A program made the translations under genes and the position numbers. From Platerodrilus igneus (Eukaryota; Arthropoda; Insecta; Coleoptera; Lycidae): a stretch of 64,000 bases of DNA. Positions 11,012 through 22,879 of this stretch are shown one piece after another. A model generated the notes under the pieces. It saw nothing but the letters and a program-made list of their open reading frames with translations, made no database searches and was not told the origin of the DNA. The DNA is taken from NCBI GenBank assembly GCA_036346225.1, contig JARFIW010000658.1, positions 992,001 to 1,056,000 of the forward strand, read 5' to 3'. The first letter of the stretch is position 1; each line of letters starts with the position of its first letter.

Positions 11012-11603
11012 TGTTAATTACATCCACATTTTCACCTTCTTGGGCTACTACAGATAAACAGCGTACTTAATACTTACGAATCAAATTGGATTTAGTTGCC
11101 TACGAGCTTTGAGGTATAAATATTGATTTTTAGATTATTTTAGTTCATTTGCGTTCACGCATTTAGTTTATATCGTATAGTTATCAACGTTTCGTATTGA
11201 TGTGAATTATCTTTCTTAAGCATTTTTGCAAGATACGTTTACTAGTAGCCACTCAAACACCTTGGAGTGCATCATTTCGTTACACAGATGCGTGTTATAA
11301 TATCGGATAGTTTGCGTTTTAGATTACGTTTATTAAACTTACAACTCCCTTGGGTTTCGCTTAATTGCCCGCTATTAGTTTATAAACGGTTCCGTCATCC
11401 CAATCGTTTTTATAACTGCACAACTTTGTGTCTTTTTTAATTGGCCGACACAAACTTACAATTTTTTTTGTTACACCTGTGGCGCACAATGCGTTTGTTT
11501 TAATATTAGGAACAGGAGATTTTTATAATACGAAGGAGAAACTTTATTTTTTCATCATTATTGCTATTACTATGCATAAATAATTGTGGTTATAACTTCT
11601 CAG

Positions 11604-11666
11604 GAAATAGAGATGAAGAACCAATTGAATATTTGTGCCCGCACATTTTCCAACGTCTCGAACAAA
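11604..11666 (+). CDS. Candidate internal coding exon B, same gene as 9968-10082
   Basis: The acceptor is TATAACTTCTCAG and the donor AACAAA/GTGAGT. Read in the phase left by exon A (two bases complete a codon), it gives NRDEEPIEYLCPHIFQRLEQ without stops and leaves one base for the next exon. Another frame is also open, so the assignment rests on phase agreement on both sides. Acidic then hydrophobic; no family recognised. Confidence 0.5.
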
Positions 11667-11998
11667 GTGAGTTTATTATATTTAGCCAATGAGGAGCGTT
11701 GCATGGAGGGGCACCAACAAGTTCATGTGAACGACGCGTTTTGAAGTAAAAGACTTGTGTCTAGCTAGAAATTTCGAGATATTAAACGCGGGTGCGCGTT
11801 AATTCAATGCGAAGTCTACCTTTTGCATCCTTTACCTGTCCAATTAGCTTAGTAAATATTTTGTGTTCCTTAAAGTTGTGGGTTCTGTATATTTTATAAT
11901 TAAATGGGTTTGACCAAGAAATAACCAGATTGTAGTTTTATAAGGATCGCCCTCTTGTTATAACAAAAATGACCAATATTTAGAAAGAGCTAATAGGA

Positions 11999-12001
<3 letters not shown>

Positions 12002-12035
<34 letters not shown>
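12002..12035. repeat. (TA)n microsatellite next to a splice acceptor
   Basis: The tract ends about 18 bp upstream of the ATTTGCAG acceptor of the terminal exon. It may replace the usual polypyrimidine run in part. Confidence 0.9.
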
Positions 12036-12039
<4 letters not shown>

Positions 12040-12053
12040 TTATTGATTTGCAG

Positions 12054-12124
12054 AATTTGCTAAAATCCGGATATACAATTTCGTTATGAAGAACGACAGT
12101 ATTGGCAAAATTAATGAGTTGTAG
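12054..12124 (+). CDS. Candidate terminal coding exon C, same gene
   Basis: Follows the acceptor TATTGATTTGCAG. In the phase set by exon B the first two bases complete a Lys codon, then FAKIRIYNFVMKNDSIGKI runs to NEL and a TAG at 12122-12124. The other two frames close at once or lack the phase fit. Together exons A-B-C give a consistent C-terminus for an unrecognised protein. Upstream exons were not found within the window. AATAAA occurs about 150 bp downstream. Confidence 0.5.
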
Positions 12125-12866
12125 GATTGCCAAATTATGCTACGACTTTTACTCTATGCTCGCTCGCAACATTAATAGGTCTGTGCGCAACTATAACTTC
12201 AGCATGGAATAGATATAATTAATCTTACTGCCAATTACTACTACTATAGGTCCTGTGTGCAAAATCTGTACTCATACAAATAAATTTATCAGGGGCAAAT
12301 ATTTGATAAATAAAGTAAATTGAGCTTAACTTTGATATCTATAAAATAATTTCTAATAACCCTTTCTTTCATAAATTACAACTTACCAGAAAATATTGTG
12401 TGTATCAGCATAAATAAAAAACGTCCTTCTTTATACCCTCACAATTAAACTTGAACTTTGAACATTGAAATGTACTTGGGATTATACCTTAAAGAGATTG
12501 CGTTGAGTTTACATGTAATCCTTGTGTAAATCCTGAGATGCTATTTTAAACATTAAAATAAACAAACTATTTATTCAATTCTATTTTAAATGCTAAAACA
12601 AATAATATTAAGGTACATGATTAACACAAAGAACTAACTCACGATCACATGTTCTGTTGCAACTTCAACTTCTCAATAATAATAAATCCAGTTTAACTGT
12701 AGGTAAAAAATTATTTTATGTAGAACAATTTCCCAACGACTTCATGTGAAGCAGATACTTCCCAACAATGGATGATTTCCCTAAAATCAGAACAGCACAT
12801 CAACAAACATTAACCAAATAGCATTCATCTGTTAATGCAACCTAAATAACAAAATCCCCAAACCAA

Positions 12867-12962
12867 TAACAACTATCAAACTCAATAATAAAGGAACGTA
12901 GAAGACGCACTTCGCTGAATCCTACGCCACCAGGATTAACCATAAGACGAGCTATTACGCAG
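12867..12962 (+). other. Exon-like segment ending at a strong donor
   Basis: Open in one frame with a basic then Pro-rich peptide (ERRRRTSLNPTPPGLTIRRA) and ending ACGCAG/GTAAGG. The upstream acceptor is weak, and the frame does not connect cleanly to the next candidate at 13095. It may be a 5' exon of the small gene at 13095-13544, coding or not. Confidence 0.3.
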
Positions 12963-13094
12963 GTAAGGCTTTGGTTTATTTTTAATTGTTATTTATACCT
13001 GTTGACAGCAATAATTGCCAACCATATTCCAATTACGCTTGGAGTTATCGTAATAATTAACGCTAAGCGGAGAAGTAGTAATGAGTAACGCATT

Positions 13095-13544
13095 ATGGCA
13101 GATAATGTGAAACGCACAACATTTTTACGAAATATTCAATCGAACTCTCTTCAAGAAATTTACGAACTTGGTAAGTAAACTGAAGTACAGTGGAAGCTTC
13201 TCGAACTTCCTAGTTTACAGTACACCATCATCAAGGCGTTATAAGGAACTAGTTTTGTACAATATGATACAATCATACTTCGTTTGAACTAAACTGCTTT
13301 ACCACAAAGTTTTTCCCTATTAACCTACCACCTTAGAAATTGGGGCACGCTTTTCCATGCACATAAATCAAACCTTTCAACTCTAAGCCACTCGTCTTTT
13401 GCAGGTAGTGGTAAGACGTTTAAAACTTTCATCGACCATTTCGCATGCCTCGCTTATTTTAATGACATCCTGTCTGGTGTATATAAGTTTTTACCTCCAG
13501 TCTGCGCCAGAATTGATGAAGACTTTTTGAGACATTCTAATTGA
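13095..13544 (+). CDS. Candidate two-exon small gene (13095-13170, 13405-13544)
   Basis: The first exon opens with ATG (MADNVKRTTFLRNIQ) and ends CTTG/GTAAGT. The second follows ACTCGTCTTTTGCAG. Joining them keeps frame and gives a 71-residue product ending at a TGA (13542-13544). The junction creates GGSGKTF, reminiscent of the end of a P-loop, but the protein is too short for an NTPase domain and no Walker B motif is seen. The second exon continues KTFIDHFACLAYFNDILSG. Both splice sites are near consensus with a 234-bp intron. It could be a genuine small protein, the surviving end of a larger gene, or a pseudogene. Confidence 0.4.
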
Positions 13545-14506
13545 TATGCTAAAGAAAAATGAGTTACATTGGACAGGGTGAATTCTTTAGAGATATCAAG
13601 TAACGGCCATTCAAAGTAAAATTGTTCTAATGGTGTACATAATTTAGTGTAGGGTAATAAGAAGCTGGAACACATAATTTTTTTAAAGGTTAGTGTAAGA
13701 TATAAAAGTGTTGGCAAAAAACAAGTTAACGATTATGAATTTCTAAGAACGAACGTGCAGCAAACGAAAAACTTCCAGTAAAGTTTAGCATTTGGCGTAT
13801 CCTATTGATTTAACAAGCTGTAAACATGTTAAAGATCGTTAAAAATGAACAGCAGGTCTATGTTAAAGGTTACATATAAAAATAAATCGATAAAATAGAA
13901 AGAAAAGTGTGTTTTGCATGAAGTGGCAATGAATGGAACATATCATATGGTTAGTTGTCATTGACTTTGAAACGTCTATAAGACAAGGAAATTTTAAAGG
14001 TAAATAAGCAAGACATCGGTTTGGAAAGGAATTAAGAAGTACTGTAGAAGGCTACAGACAGAGTAGGACTATTAGATGTGTATATAAGAATGAGAAAGAC
14101 GATAGTGTAGATTAGTAGAGTAGAACAGAACCTGTAAATAGCGGGGATAAAGGTAAGGAAATATAACATACGGATTAAACAAGGATATAAGAAACTGATA
14201 ACTGACATAGAAAATTGAGAAAGGGTACAATACAAAGGACAGAACATTTTGGATGCATGTTAGAGATAGGCAACCGTACATGCGCATATGAGAGAGGTAC
14301 GTTTTGGATGCTTGGGTTGATTCCAGTTACCGGGGAACTTCGACGAATTTGACAGCCGTTGGAAATTTTGGTGAGGGTTTTGGAGTAAAATGTTTTTGTT
14401 ATTGAAAATTCTGAGATTTTCAAGACGGTTGGCAAACAACTGCCAAGTTTACGGTGGAAACCTAAAGGTTAATGGCTGGATTTGTAGAATTGGACGATGG
14501 TTAGAT
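13545..14506. other. No gene recognised; minus strand C/T-rich from 14030
   Basis: From about 14030 to 14640 the plus strand is G-rich with overlapping minus-strand frames, a composition shared with the decayed retroelements at 39-44 kb. None of the peptides matches a family I know. Confidence 0.3.
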
Positions 14507-14742
14507 GTTGTTGTGTGCATGAGTTTGTGGAATCGGTAGACCGTTTAACAAAGTTTACCAAAAAGCGTGTTTATGTGGTGGTGTGAACGATTTGAGGGGC
14601 ATTTGAGTCTATATAAACCAAGAGGAGGCGGTAAACTCTCTCTTTCTTTTTTGATCTTCAGCCAAGCTTCGAACTACAATAGCTAATTAGTTAAGTGACT
14701 AGTGAGTTTGAGATTTTAATAAATTAAATTTGCATAAGTTGG
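14507..14742 (+). mobile_element. LTR-like segment with TATA box and primer-binding-site-like end
   Basis: Starts TGTTGTGTGCATG, has GAGTCTATATAAACCAAG as a TATA box, a CT-rich initiator-like run, and AATAAATTAAATTTGCA near its end, followed within 5 bp by TGGTGCCAGATT, which resembles the primer-binding site of Ty3-type elements. No second LTR or pol sequence follows, so this is tentative. Confidence 0.35.
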
Positions 14743-15593
14743 TGCCAGATTAAAATAGCAGTCGTAAACTGATAAAATACATTTTGAAAAGCGAAGCTTG
14801 ATGTACGTAAGTAGACGTATTCCTATTTTTGGTTGGAGGTGTTTGTTGTTTACTGACATGGAGTAGTGGAGGTTGATGGACCAGTAGCGGATGTACGTTA
14901 GTTTGGAAGTACCGTACATTGGATGCAGAAAGATCTGGCGAGATGATTGCTGTTCCTGATGGTAGGAGTAAACTTAGGGTGATTCCGGTACGTGCAGTCA
15001 TGAAGAAGGACTACGTCAGAGATGGTTTCAGGGCAGAGATCTGGTAGTGCTACACTACAGGTAACAAAACTTTATAAAAACTTTTGGTGATTGTTTGGTG
15101 ATTATCACATTTTGTGCTTTTTGGGTGGATTTTGTTGAATTTTATTGACACAATAATTGATGATCTATCTTTGATAAGGAAGTCTTTGAAAATATGTTTG
15201 TGTAAAATTATGTATTATAAAATGAGTGTGTAATATTGGCTTTTGTACAAAGTAAACGGGTTTTTGGTAATTTTTCAGTGCAATAATTAGCACTTAGGTA
15301 CAGAAAGGTTTTTACTATGAGCTCATATTAGACCTGGGGGTTTAAAATAATATTTAGGGGTAAGCCCAGTTACTTTTAATAATTATAGATTTAAATAGAG
15401 AAATTTTGAAATTACGGTATTTTTAAAATGACTATTTAAAATTGAATTAAGGATGTTAAGTCAATTTTTTTTCTTTTTCAATAGTAGGGTAGTATTTTCA
15501 GAGACCAACTGAGCAGTCGTGGCGAATATCCCTGATGAAGCAGAACAGGAAGGCTGGAGGTTTGGCGTCCTACTCGAACAGTAGATTCCAGAG

Positions 15594-15595
<2 letters not shown>

Positions 15596-15636
<41 letters not shown>
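15596..15636. repeat. (TA)n microsatellite
   Basis: Follows CCAGAGTAA. The preceding 70 bp contain CCCTGATGAAGCAGAACAGG, loosely like the CTGATGAGG block beside the tract at 55.8 kb. Confidence 0.9.
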
Positions 15637-15639
<3 letters not shown>

Positions 15640-15879
15640 ACACACTGTGTTAATTCTGTATTCGTAGTGTATTTACATTAATTGACTTTACGTTTGTTCT
15701 TGTTTGTGTTTATTAACATGCACTTGTGTTAATCCTCTTCATACTGCATTTGTTCCTAACTCTGAATGCGGTTGTTATCTGTATGTTTGTGTTTTTATTA
15801 TAAATAAGGAATATATTATACCAATTTAATTTTCTTAATCTAGTATTTTTAAGCGCTTTACTCTGTATATAAAACCGAT

Positions 15880-16135
15880 GTTCATTTTTGAACAAATCTT
15901 TCTATTATACGCTCGTGTTTAGCAATATTAGATTGTGCCCTCTGCTGTTGTTGTAGCTTAAGGACTCGTTTAGTGTTTATCACGGGGGTCTTCTTGATCT
16001 AGAGACCTGTTTGGAAACACGTGTCAGCTGTGGTTTCGCCCACGATGAGCAACTCTGCTTGGTTGTGGCTTTTGAGAGTCGCTTGCCGATTTTGACTGTA
16101 GTGATGATGGTTAGGGCTTTTCCACCCTAGTTATC
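15880..16135 (-). pseudogene. Coding remnant of uncertain retroelement, possibly Penelope-like N-terminus
   Basis: One minus-strand frame is open except for a single TAG and is GC-richer than its surroundings. It contains AELLIVGETTADTCFQTGL, the stop, then IKKTPVINTKRVLKL, QQQQ and IAKHERIIERF before a TGA near 15890. The IKKTP block after a Cys-containing stretch resembles the N-terminal region of some Penelope-like proteins, but I cannot confirm it without a profile search. The RT that should follow is absent. Confidence 0.3.
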
Positions 16136-16139
16136 GTTT

Positions 16140-17280
16140 TGTTGGTTTTAAAATGATTACAATGCATAAATTATTATAGTCAAAAAATTTAAATGTTTGA
16201 GAATTTAATGCTGGCAATTTGACAAACAAGTTTGGGTATGAAACGATCGATTCGTTCAATCTTTCAATTTACTGGTTAGCGTACATATGTATTGAACTGA
16301 TTAAAAACAATGGAATTAGATGCCGTTTATATGATAGAATATCTGGCAATATTATTTATTGTCCCATAATTCAATGTTTTAATTACTTTTTAAGGAAAGA
16401 TTTCAAGTATGCCTTGAGACCCGCTTTTTTTTGTTGATACGCGTGTCAAGCACATGTGTAGTTAGCGTGTTTGTCATAGCAGTTTTGGTTCAAACCTTTT
16501 GGTAATTTTTAGTTGGCTAACTATTCAACGCAACTCGAAAATAAATCGATGTGTATTTAGGTTAAGCTTTTAAATTTTGCTTATAATTTGTAACGACCAA
16601 TTACTAATTAATAAGAATTAAACCTTTTTTGAGGTTATGAGTATGTTTACGATTCACATACATCTTGTAACGCTTATATTTTATGAAATTTTTTTTAACT
16701 TATGCATTTGAATTAGATTATTAGTAAGTACTTTGTCTGTTAGCCTACAGTACTGTTGATGCCAAAGCTAAATTTTTATAAGTAACTAGTTAATATCTAG
16801 CTCTTGAAGAAATCTGAAAATTTCGTTTTGGTTAAGTTACTATGTTTAACTAAGAAGTGAACACTTAGTCTTCCAAACATATTAAATTGCTACTACAGAT
16901 GTGAACTAAATACATCTAAGGTTTTTAAACACTTAAGTACATTTTCAGTGTAGTTCAATGCTACAGGTGTATTCTTGAGTTATAAATTTTTTATGTGTAA
17001 CTACTTTGGCGCCAAACGCTAAAATGTATATTTTTGAAATTACAATTATTATTTATTAAAAAAACTCAAAGAAAACAAACGATTCTATTTTTCAAATTAT
17101 ACGAAGATTTTACGAAAACTAATTTGTTTTATTGCTTCATAAGGGAATATTTGAATCATTTGAGTGAAGTATGATTATACAAGGTGTTCAGGAAATAAAG
17201 AGGTACTTACTAGATATCTCTAAGTTTAAATTTTAAAATGGAGTTAAGAAAATATAAGAATATTCGGAGTTTTGATTATA
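16140..17280. other. AT-rich non-coding DNA
   Basis: No coding sense or repeat recognised. Confidence 0.4.
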
Positions 17281-17720
17281 TGAGCTTTATATGTTAGCAA
17301 ATCATCTCTTTTTATCACAGGGGCTGATCAGGGTATTTTGTGTTCAAGTGTTTAGGTTAATCTTTAAGTTCCCAGCATCGAGTCTGCTCATGTTAAGGAT
17401 CTATAGGTATTTACAATTGCCAATTATTTGTCATATATGTCTTAGCTCTCGAATTTTTCGTGCTCTGCTTTTTATATTTATTTTTGTCTTTGGCGGTGTG
17501 CTTGCCAACTGTCATTCGTTCATTTCCGTCTGTTTATTTTTTTTCCTGGCGAGATGGCGTTCCCTTGCTGTCTATTTATCCTTACCCACTTCCATCGCAT
17601 CGCCTCGCAGGGTTGATTCTTAGCTATCTTATCCTCTTAAAGTTTTTCATGTCTCTTAGCCACCATCTTCATCTACTTTTTACCTTAGCGTTTCATTAGA
17701 ATTACTCGACTTCGATTATG
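17281..17720. other. T/C-rich stretch with overlapping open frames, not convincingly coding
   Basis: Two plus-strand frames stay open because the strand is rich in T and C. Both peptides are mostly Leu, Phe, Ser and Pro with no domain. I treat it as compositional. Confidence 0.4.
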
Positions 17721-19824
17721 TGTACCCTCCTTAAGGTGGTACGAGTCAACGAAGCATTTAAAAAAAATATAAGGATAACAAGTGCAACATTTAGTTAAGA
17801 AATGCACAAATAAAGAATTATGTGCGTCCAGTAAAGAATAGATTTAAAATGGCAGAAAAATGCCAAAAGACATTCGGTTTGAAAACGAATTACGATGAAT
17901 ATCTCTATGGTAAAAATTAAAAACGATTACGTTTTTTAAAACCTAGGTAGAGAGAGAAGTATTTCGAACTGCATAAAAACAAGAAAGCGGATACGGAACT
18001 AAACGATACTTTGCTTATCAAACGCTTGCATAATTTAAGATACGATAGAGGGTATTGCAGAAATAAGTAAATAAGTAAGTATAACGGGGGGAAGAAATCT
18101 ATCTCAGGTGATTGTGATCATTATGTAGGAACTAACAGCTTGGCTAAAAATCACACAGAGTCGAAACGCCAGACACCAGACTGGCTCAAAAATCTAAACA
18201 TTTAAATTCATGTGCAAAAATGTAAAGTTACAATAATCAACAACAATTAACATAAAAGCAGGCTAAACAGAATTAGTAGAAGTGCCACGTTATACTTCTT
18301 TTCTAGTTACCAATTCTCAACGCTATTTAAGTATGAGTGCTAAACATTTCCAATAACGCTTCTTCTGCGGTTAATTGCTGTCAAGCGTGTGCCCTGTAGG
18401 TTTCTCAAAAGATTATTAACAGTAATACATCTTTTTTAAACTCTAACCCACAACTTGATTAATGGAGAAAATACTTGGAAAGAACCACAAATGCAGTTTT
18501 GGATACAAGAATCCCTAAATAAAAATAGATACACATGACCAAAGAAAATAATTGAGAAATTTATGCGTAAAAGGAATAAAATTGACTGGAGAATTCAACA
18601 ATCCTTACAATGAATTTATGATAGATCCTGACCAATTGCAATTGATTGCAATCATAAATGGTAGTTTCCGTAAGGTTCCTTTCCAAAAATAAATTGGATC
18701 GTACCGATACTTACATTATTGAACTCCTGGCAAGTATATCTCTGAAACCGCTCTTGAAGTTTGCTAGATAAATATGGTTTCTTCTGATATACATATCCGG
18801 AATTTGTAAACTGTAAAGTTGTACATCAGTGATCTCGAATTGAATAATTAACCATAATTAAAATTTTCCAAAGTAATTTTTATTTTTCTGTATTTAGGCA
18901 ACCAAACATACAGCTCGATGTGATCCACATTTACCGAATGGAACGACATATTAAGATTTTAACTCCTACTAAATATGTCAAAATAAATTGTCATAAAAGT
19001 TACAATCACTAATTCATTGTTTGAAATTTAGAACTAACTGCATTCAATTATTGCTATTAAAATGTAGTGTAAAAGCAAACGCATGTATCTTATACCAGCC
19101 CTCTGACGACCTAAGCATTGGAGAAGACCTGCTAACGAAATTAGAAACAATGGGCGTGCCGACATTTAAATTTTTAGTTATATCTTATATGAGGTGTGGC
19201 TTAAATTTTTAAAAAGTTTTAATTAATCATTAAAAACCAAGAAATTAATTTAAAGAATTAGAACCTACATAAAATTACGTACCTAACAAAATTAAAACTT
19301 GATTACTAAAGATCTGATTTACTTAAGATCCTATTAAGATGTGCCTTAAACCTTACATGCTTTAAATTTATTTCTAAATGCATTCTAGCATACTTAATTC
19401 GGGTTATATTTATATAGAGGAATTTGATAAATGCTTTACTAATAGTTACAGTCTATAAAATCAGCAAGTTATTTGACAAAAAAACGAAGTTTCGTACCTA
19501 CCTGATTTCTTCATTGTTCTTCCATTATCTACGGTAATAATTGCTATGCAAATATGTAGTTCGATTTGTATAGGAGAATTCATTTTTATGTGTTCCATTA
19601 AAGTTGAAAGCTTAAACTGACCTTTTTAAATGTGGTTTAATATAAGCCACAAGGGAAGGTTACTTTTTCTGATTACTCCCATGTAAGAGTTGATATGCTT
19701 TATAATAAAGAAAAACTATTTGTATATTTGCAGACATCAAGGAACCTATAGATACATATTTCAAATAAACAAAATGTGTAAAAGTCAATAACAGAAACGC
19801 ATATTAGTTGAAATTAACAATTGT
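17721..19824. other. AT-rich non-coding DNA
   Basis: No gene recognised. Confidence 0.4.
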
Positions 19825-20160
19825 TACGTTCCGTACTTGTAATTAAAATTTGTCGCCTTGTTTAATTTAAAATGTCATAATCTAGTACTGTCTACAGGGT
19901 TATTTGCGTGTATTACCGGATCCGGCAGCCTTTGTCAGTCGAAACGGTCGCTTATACATTACCCTGTAGAATTTGTAATAAATATTCAGTTTCCTCTTTT
20001 TTCTGTGTGAATCACCCCACTCTACGACGTTTTTAAGTAGCGCGGCATTAATTCTTTCGAGTTCCTTTGTTTTTGTTGCGATACTCGGTGTGGGCTACTG
20101 TTGCTTTGCTTACTGTACTTTACTTTTCTCTTGTCCGTAAGGATTTACGTAAATAAAATT
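19825..20160 (+). mobile_element. Probable 5' LTR of a plus-strand retroelement
   Basis: The right boundary is suggested by a primer-binding-site-like TGGCGCCCTACGTG starting at 20161. The left boundary is either TGTTACGTTCCG (19825) or TGTCATAATCTAG (19873); no second LTR was found to decide. The region contains AATAAATATTCAG and ends TTACGTAAATAAAATT. Confidence 0.45.
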
Positions 20161-20174
20161 TGGCGCCCTACGTG
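20161..20174 (+). other. Candidate tRNA primer-binding site
   Basis: TGGCGCCCTACGTG begins with TGGCGCC, a common start for primer-binding sites of LTR retroelements, and directly follows the LTR-like segment. Confidence 0.45.
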
Positions 20175-20176
20175 CC

Positions 20177-20328
20177 CCTCCATTTTCGAAACCGTTCGTT
20201 TTCTTAACGTTGATCCTCGATTTTAGAAACCTTTCTTTTACTTAAAGTTTGTCCTGATTTTTAAAACCGTTCTTTTGATTTAAAGTTTGCCTCCGATTTT
20301 TGGAAACTTCTATTTTGCTTGACATTTA
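20177..20328 (+). repeat. Four tandem ~38-bp repeats in a retroelement leader
   Basis: Units start CCTCCATTTTCG (20177), CCTCGATTTTAG (20215), CCTGATTTTTAA (20253) and CCTCCGATTTTT (20290), each followed by (G)AAAC..TTCTTTT..TTAA.GTTTG. Unit lengths are 37-39 bp and the copies are clearly diverged. Confidence 0.75.
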
Positions 20329-20705
20329 ACCCTATATTATTTTGGACATATATCGTTTTGTTCTGATAAAAATTTCTGTTGCGTTCGTTTTAATGTATAT
20401 TTTCCGGTACTTGGTGATTTTATATAGGTTTTCCTTTATGTCGAGTTACCAGAATTGTTTTTCGCTGGTAATTTGAGTTTTTGAAAACACTGGCGCCTTA
20501 TTTCTATTAGTATTCATAGATTCTATTTTGTTGCTTCTAACTATTTCTATTATTACTACTAGACTATTTTTTCGCTCCTGCCATTTTTGCGTGGGATATA
20601 TTTTAAGTTGTTCTGTGGTTCGCAGTAATTTTCTAGTTGAATTATTAGGTTGCGGTTGCGCATTTAATTACTTTTCTTCCATTTTTTAAATTATTTTTAT
20701 TCAGG

Positions 20706-22800
20706 ATGGCACATTGGCGCATACATGTGAACCATTTTCGAAAAATCAAGCTCGAGTACGAATTCAATTGTTATGGCGTTATTCCAATGTCTATGGAAAC
20801 GATGTACCTAGGTCTGTGCAGGGTGTTTATCGCCTGCAACGCCAAGAAGCACTCCGTGGTATTCCTATCGGATCCGAATTCGCTGCTGACCATGCAACAG
20901 TCACAACTTCTATACAAGAGCTACAACAATCTCTGGCTGATTTTGATGGTGACAAGTCTTCGCTTGCGTTCAAAAGCATTAGTTCGCTGTACATCCACAA
21001 GGAACGTCTCTGTGCTCAAATGTTTCCACTAGAAGCAGAGCGCCAAATCTGTTGGTAATTACTCTTTACTTTGGGCGATCTCAGTCTTTTTTTTGAATCT
21101 AAAATAAAAGCATTCGGCTCGCTACAACCTTCAGGGACTCCGACAGCTACTTCTAATACTGCTCACACTTTTACTGCGACCCGGATTTCACTTTTAAGAC
21201 CACTGCGATTGGGAAAAGCACTATTACTTCACATGACGGATCGCTCGAGATTCATCCTACACCTACTGTTAGATCAAATATTTTTATAGCTTCTTCTGTT
21301 TCTATTTCTATGTTTACTTCTGCTCGTCAGGTCACATGCTTCAATTGCGATTAACTTGGTCATGTATTGACACATCGTAATCGTTCTCAAGTACTCTTTG
21401 CTATGGTTGCGAGCATAAGGGAGTTACTCAACGCAACTGTCTGAATTATCAACCTATTACTAACAGAAACCAAATTTCTTCTGTTTCTAGTTCTACGTTC
21501 TCTTGTGTACCTAATCCAGGTCATTCTACTCCTACAAGACATACCATTTTGCGGCAAATATGTCTCCGAACTATACTCCGAAATCTGTCCTTAGTTGTGG
21601 GAACTGAATTTCTTCTATCTCTAGTTCTACATTCTTCTTTGTACCTCCTCCTGGTCGTCCAATTACCACCGCAGCATACTCTTTTTAGGCATATGAGTCT
21701 TTAAACTACAATATTAATTTCTATAGCTACTACGCCCATACTCACCGAACACCCTTGAATAGGAACCAAATTTCTTCTGTCCTTGGCGGTTCGAACGATA
21801 ATCAAACGTATCATACGTATTCACTTCCACCTCAAACTGTGCCTCCTCCACGAATTAAGCCAATAATTCAAACGAGTATAACTCGCAGATAGCAAGTAAA
21901 GGTTTGTTCCTGCTGCCTTGAATAATACTATCAAAGAAATTCCTGTCGTGTCTGCAATAACAGATATAGCTGAAGTGACGATAACTAATAATGCTTACAA
22001 AGAAAGTTCCGGTATCTATAATGCCCGTTGCTGTTATTGATGAAGTTTTACTTGATTCTGTTCCTTTATCTGCTGTTGTTCTATTATAGCCGAAGTTTTA
22101 CCTGCTTTTGTTCCTTTATCTAATGTTGATAAAGCGTTATCTGCTTCTGTCCCTTTCCCTAACGTCGATGAAATTTCACCTGAGCCTGTTTCTTTATCTA
22201 ACATCGGTGAAGTTTTACCTGCTTATATTAATTTATCTAACATTGGTGAAGCGCTACCTGCTTCTGTTACTTTATCTAACGTGGCTGAAGTTTTATCTGA
22301 TTGTTTTTTTTCTAACTTTGATACTCTGCTAGCCAATGCTATTCTCTTATCTAACGACGACTCTCTTACAACTAGTAATAAAAACAAGTGGGTTTTTTTC
22401 TATAACGTGTAATGAGTTTTCTAAACAACCACAACCCCCGTAACCTCCACTACCTTCACCACCGCAACCACCATCTCAGCCACGTGTTACACCCAGCTTC
22501 GTTTTTTTGCTGGCGGTACAAACGTCTTAAGCTCCATTCTTAGTTCTCGCGCCTCCAGATTCGTATGTTGATTTTGCTCCCCTTAGGCATTAATTTTTGA
22601 ACTTTACAATTTCTTTACTTTCTTTCCTGTTTTGCTGGGTATTTTTTCTTGTCTTTCATTTAACGATTTTTTTCTGCGGTTGTTCGTTTAATACGATTCC
22701 TGTTTTTCGTGAAAAACAAATTTCTTTGCTTAAGGTTGAAAACTTTACTATTTTTTTGCTAGAGATAACAGTCCTTCGACAACTTTTGCAGTGTTAGGCC
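20706..22800 (+). pseudogene. Gag-like remnant with two CCHC zinc knuckles and internal repeats
   Basis: The best frame near the start (20714-21058) gives a polar, helical-looking peptide with VQGVYRLQRQEALRG and IQELQQSLADFDGDKSS; an overlapping frame opens at ATG 20706. Around 21335-21450 two zinc knuckles are visible: CFNCD..GHVLTH (final Cys lost, a stop inside) and, one frame over, CYGCEHKGVTQRNC with Val where His is expected. Ser/Thr/Pro-rich sequence follows, then the 39-bp coding repeats and a Pro-rich stretch (22420-22490). Many stops and shifts show decay. A retroelement capsid/nucleocapsid gene is the best reading; no pol sequence follows on this strand, so the clade is open. Confidence 0.55.
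22039..22358 (+). repeat. Eight 39-bp coding tandem repeats (13-residue unit)
   Basis: Unit starts are 22039, 22089, 22128, 22167, 22206, 22245, 22284 and 22320. Each encodes a version of DEVLPASVPLSNV. Spacing is exactly 39 bp, except for an 11-bp insertion between units 1 and 2 that shifts frame and a missing codon in unit 7. Differences among units are mostly substitutions that keep the D/G-E-x-L-P and L-S-N pattern, so the array was under protein-level constraint before decay. Confidence 0.85.
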
Positions 22801-22879
22801 ATTCCATCTTTGTCCTCGGTTATTACTACTCTATACTTTTCCTTTTTCCTACTTCCTTTACATTTCTTGACCTGGTCCG

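Noticed and set aside
14032..15001. Several overlapping minus-strand frames
   Set aside because: They owe their length to a C/T-rich strand; no motif of any known gene appears, and one side is better explained as an LTR-like segment.
17291..17699. Two long plus-strand frames
   Set aside because: Leu/Phe/Ser-rich by composition, overlapping each other, with no domain and no splice context.
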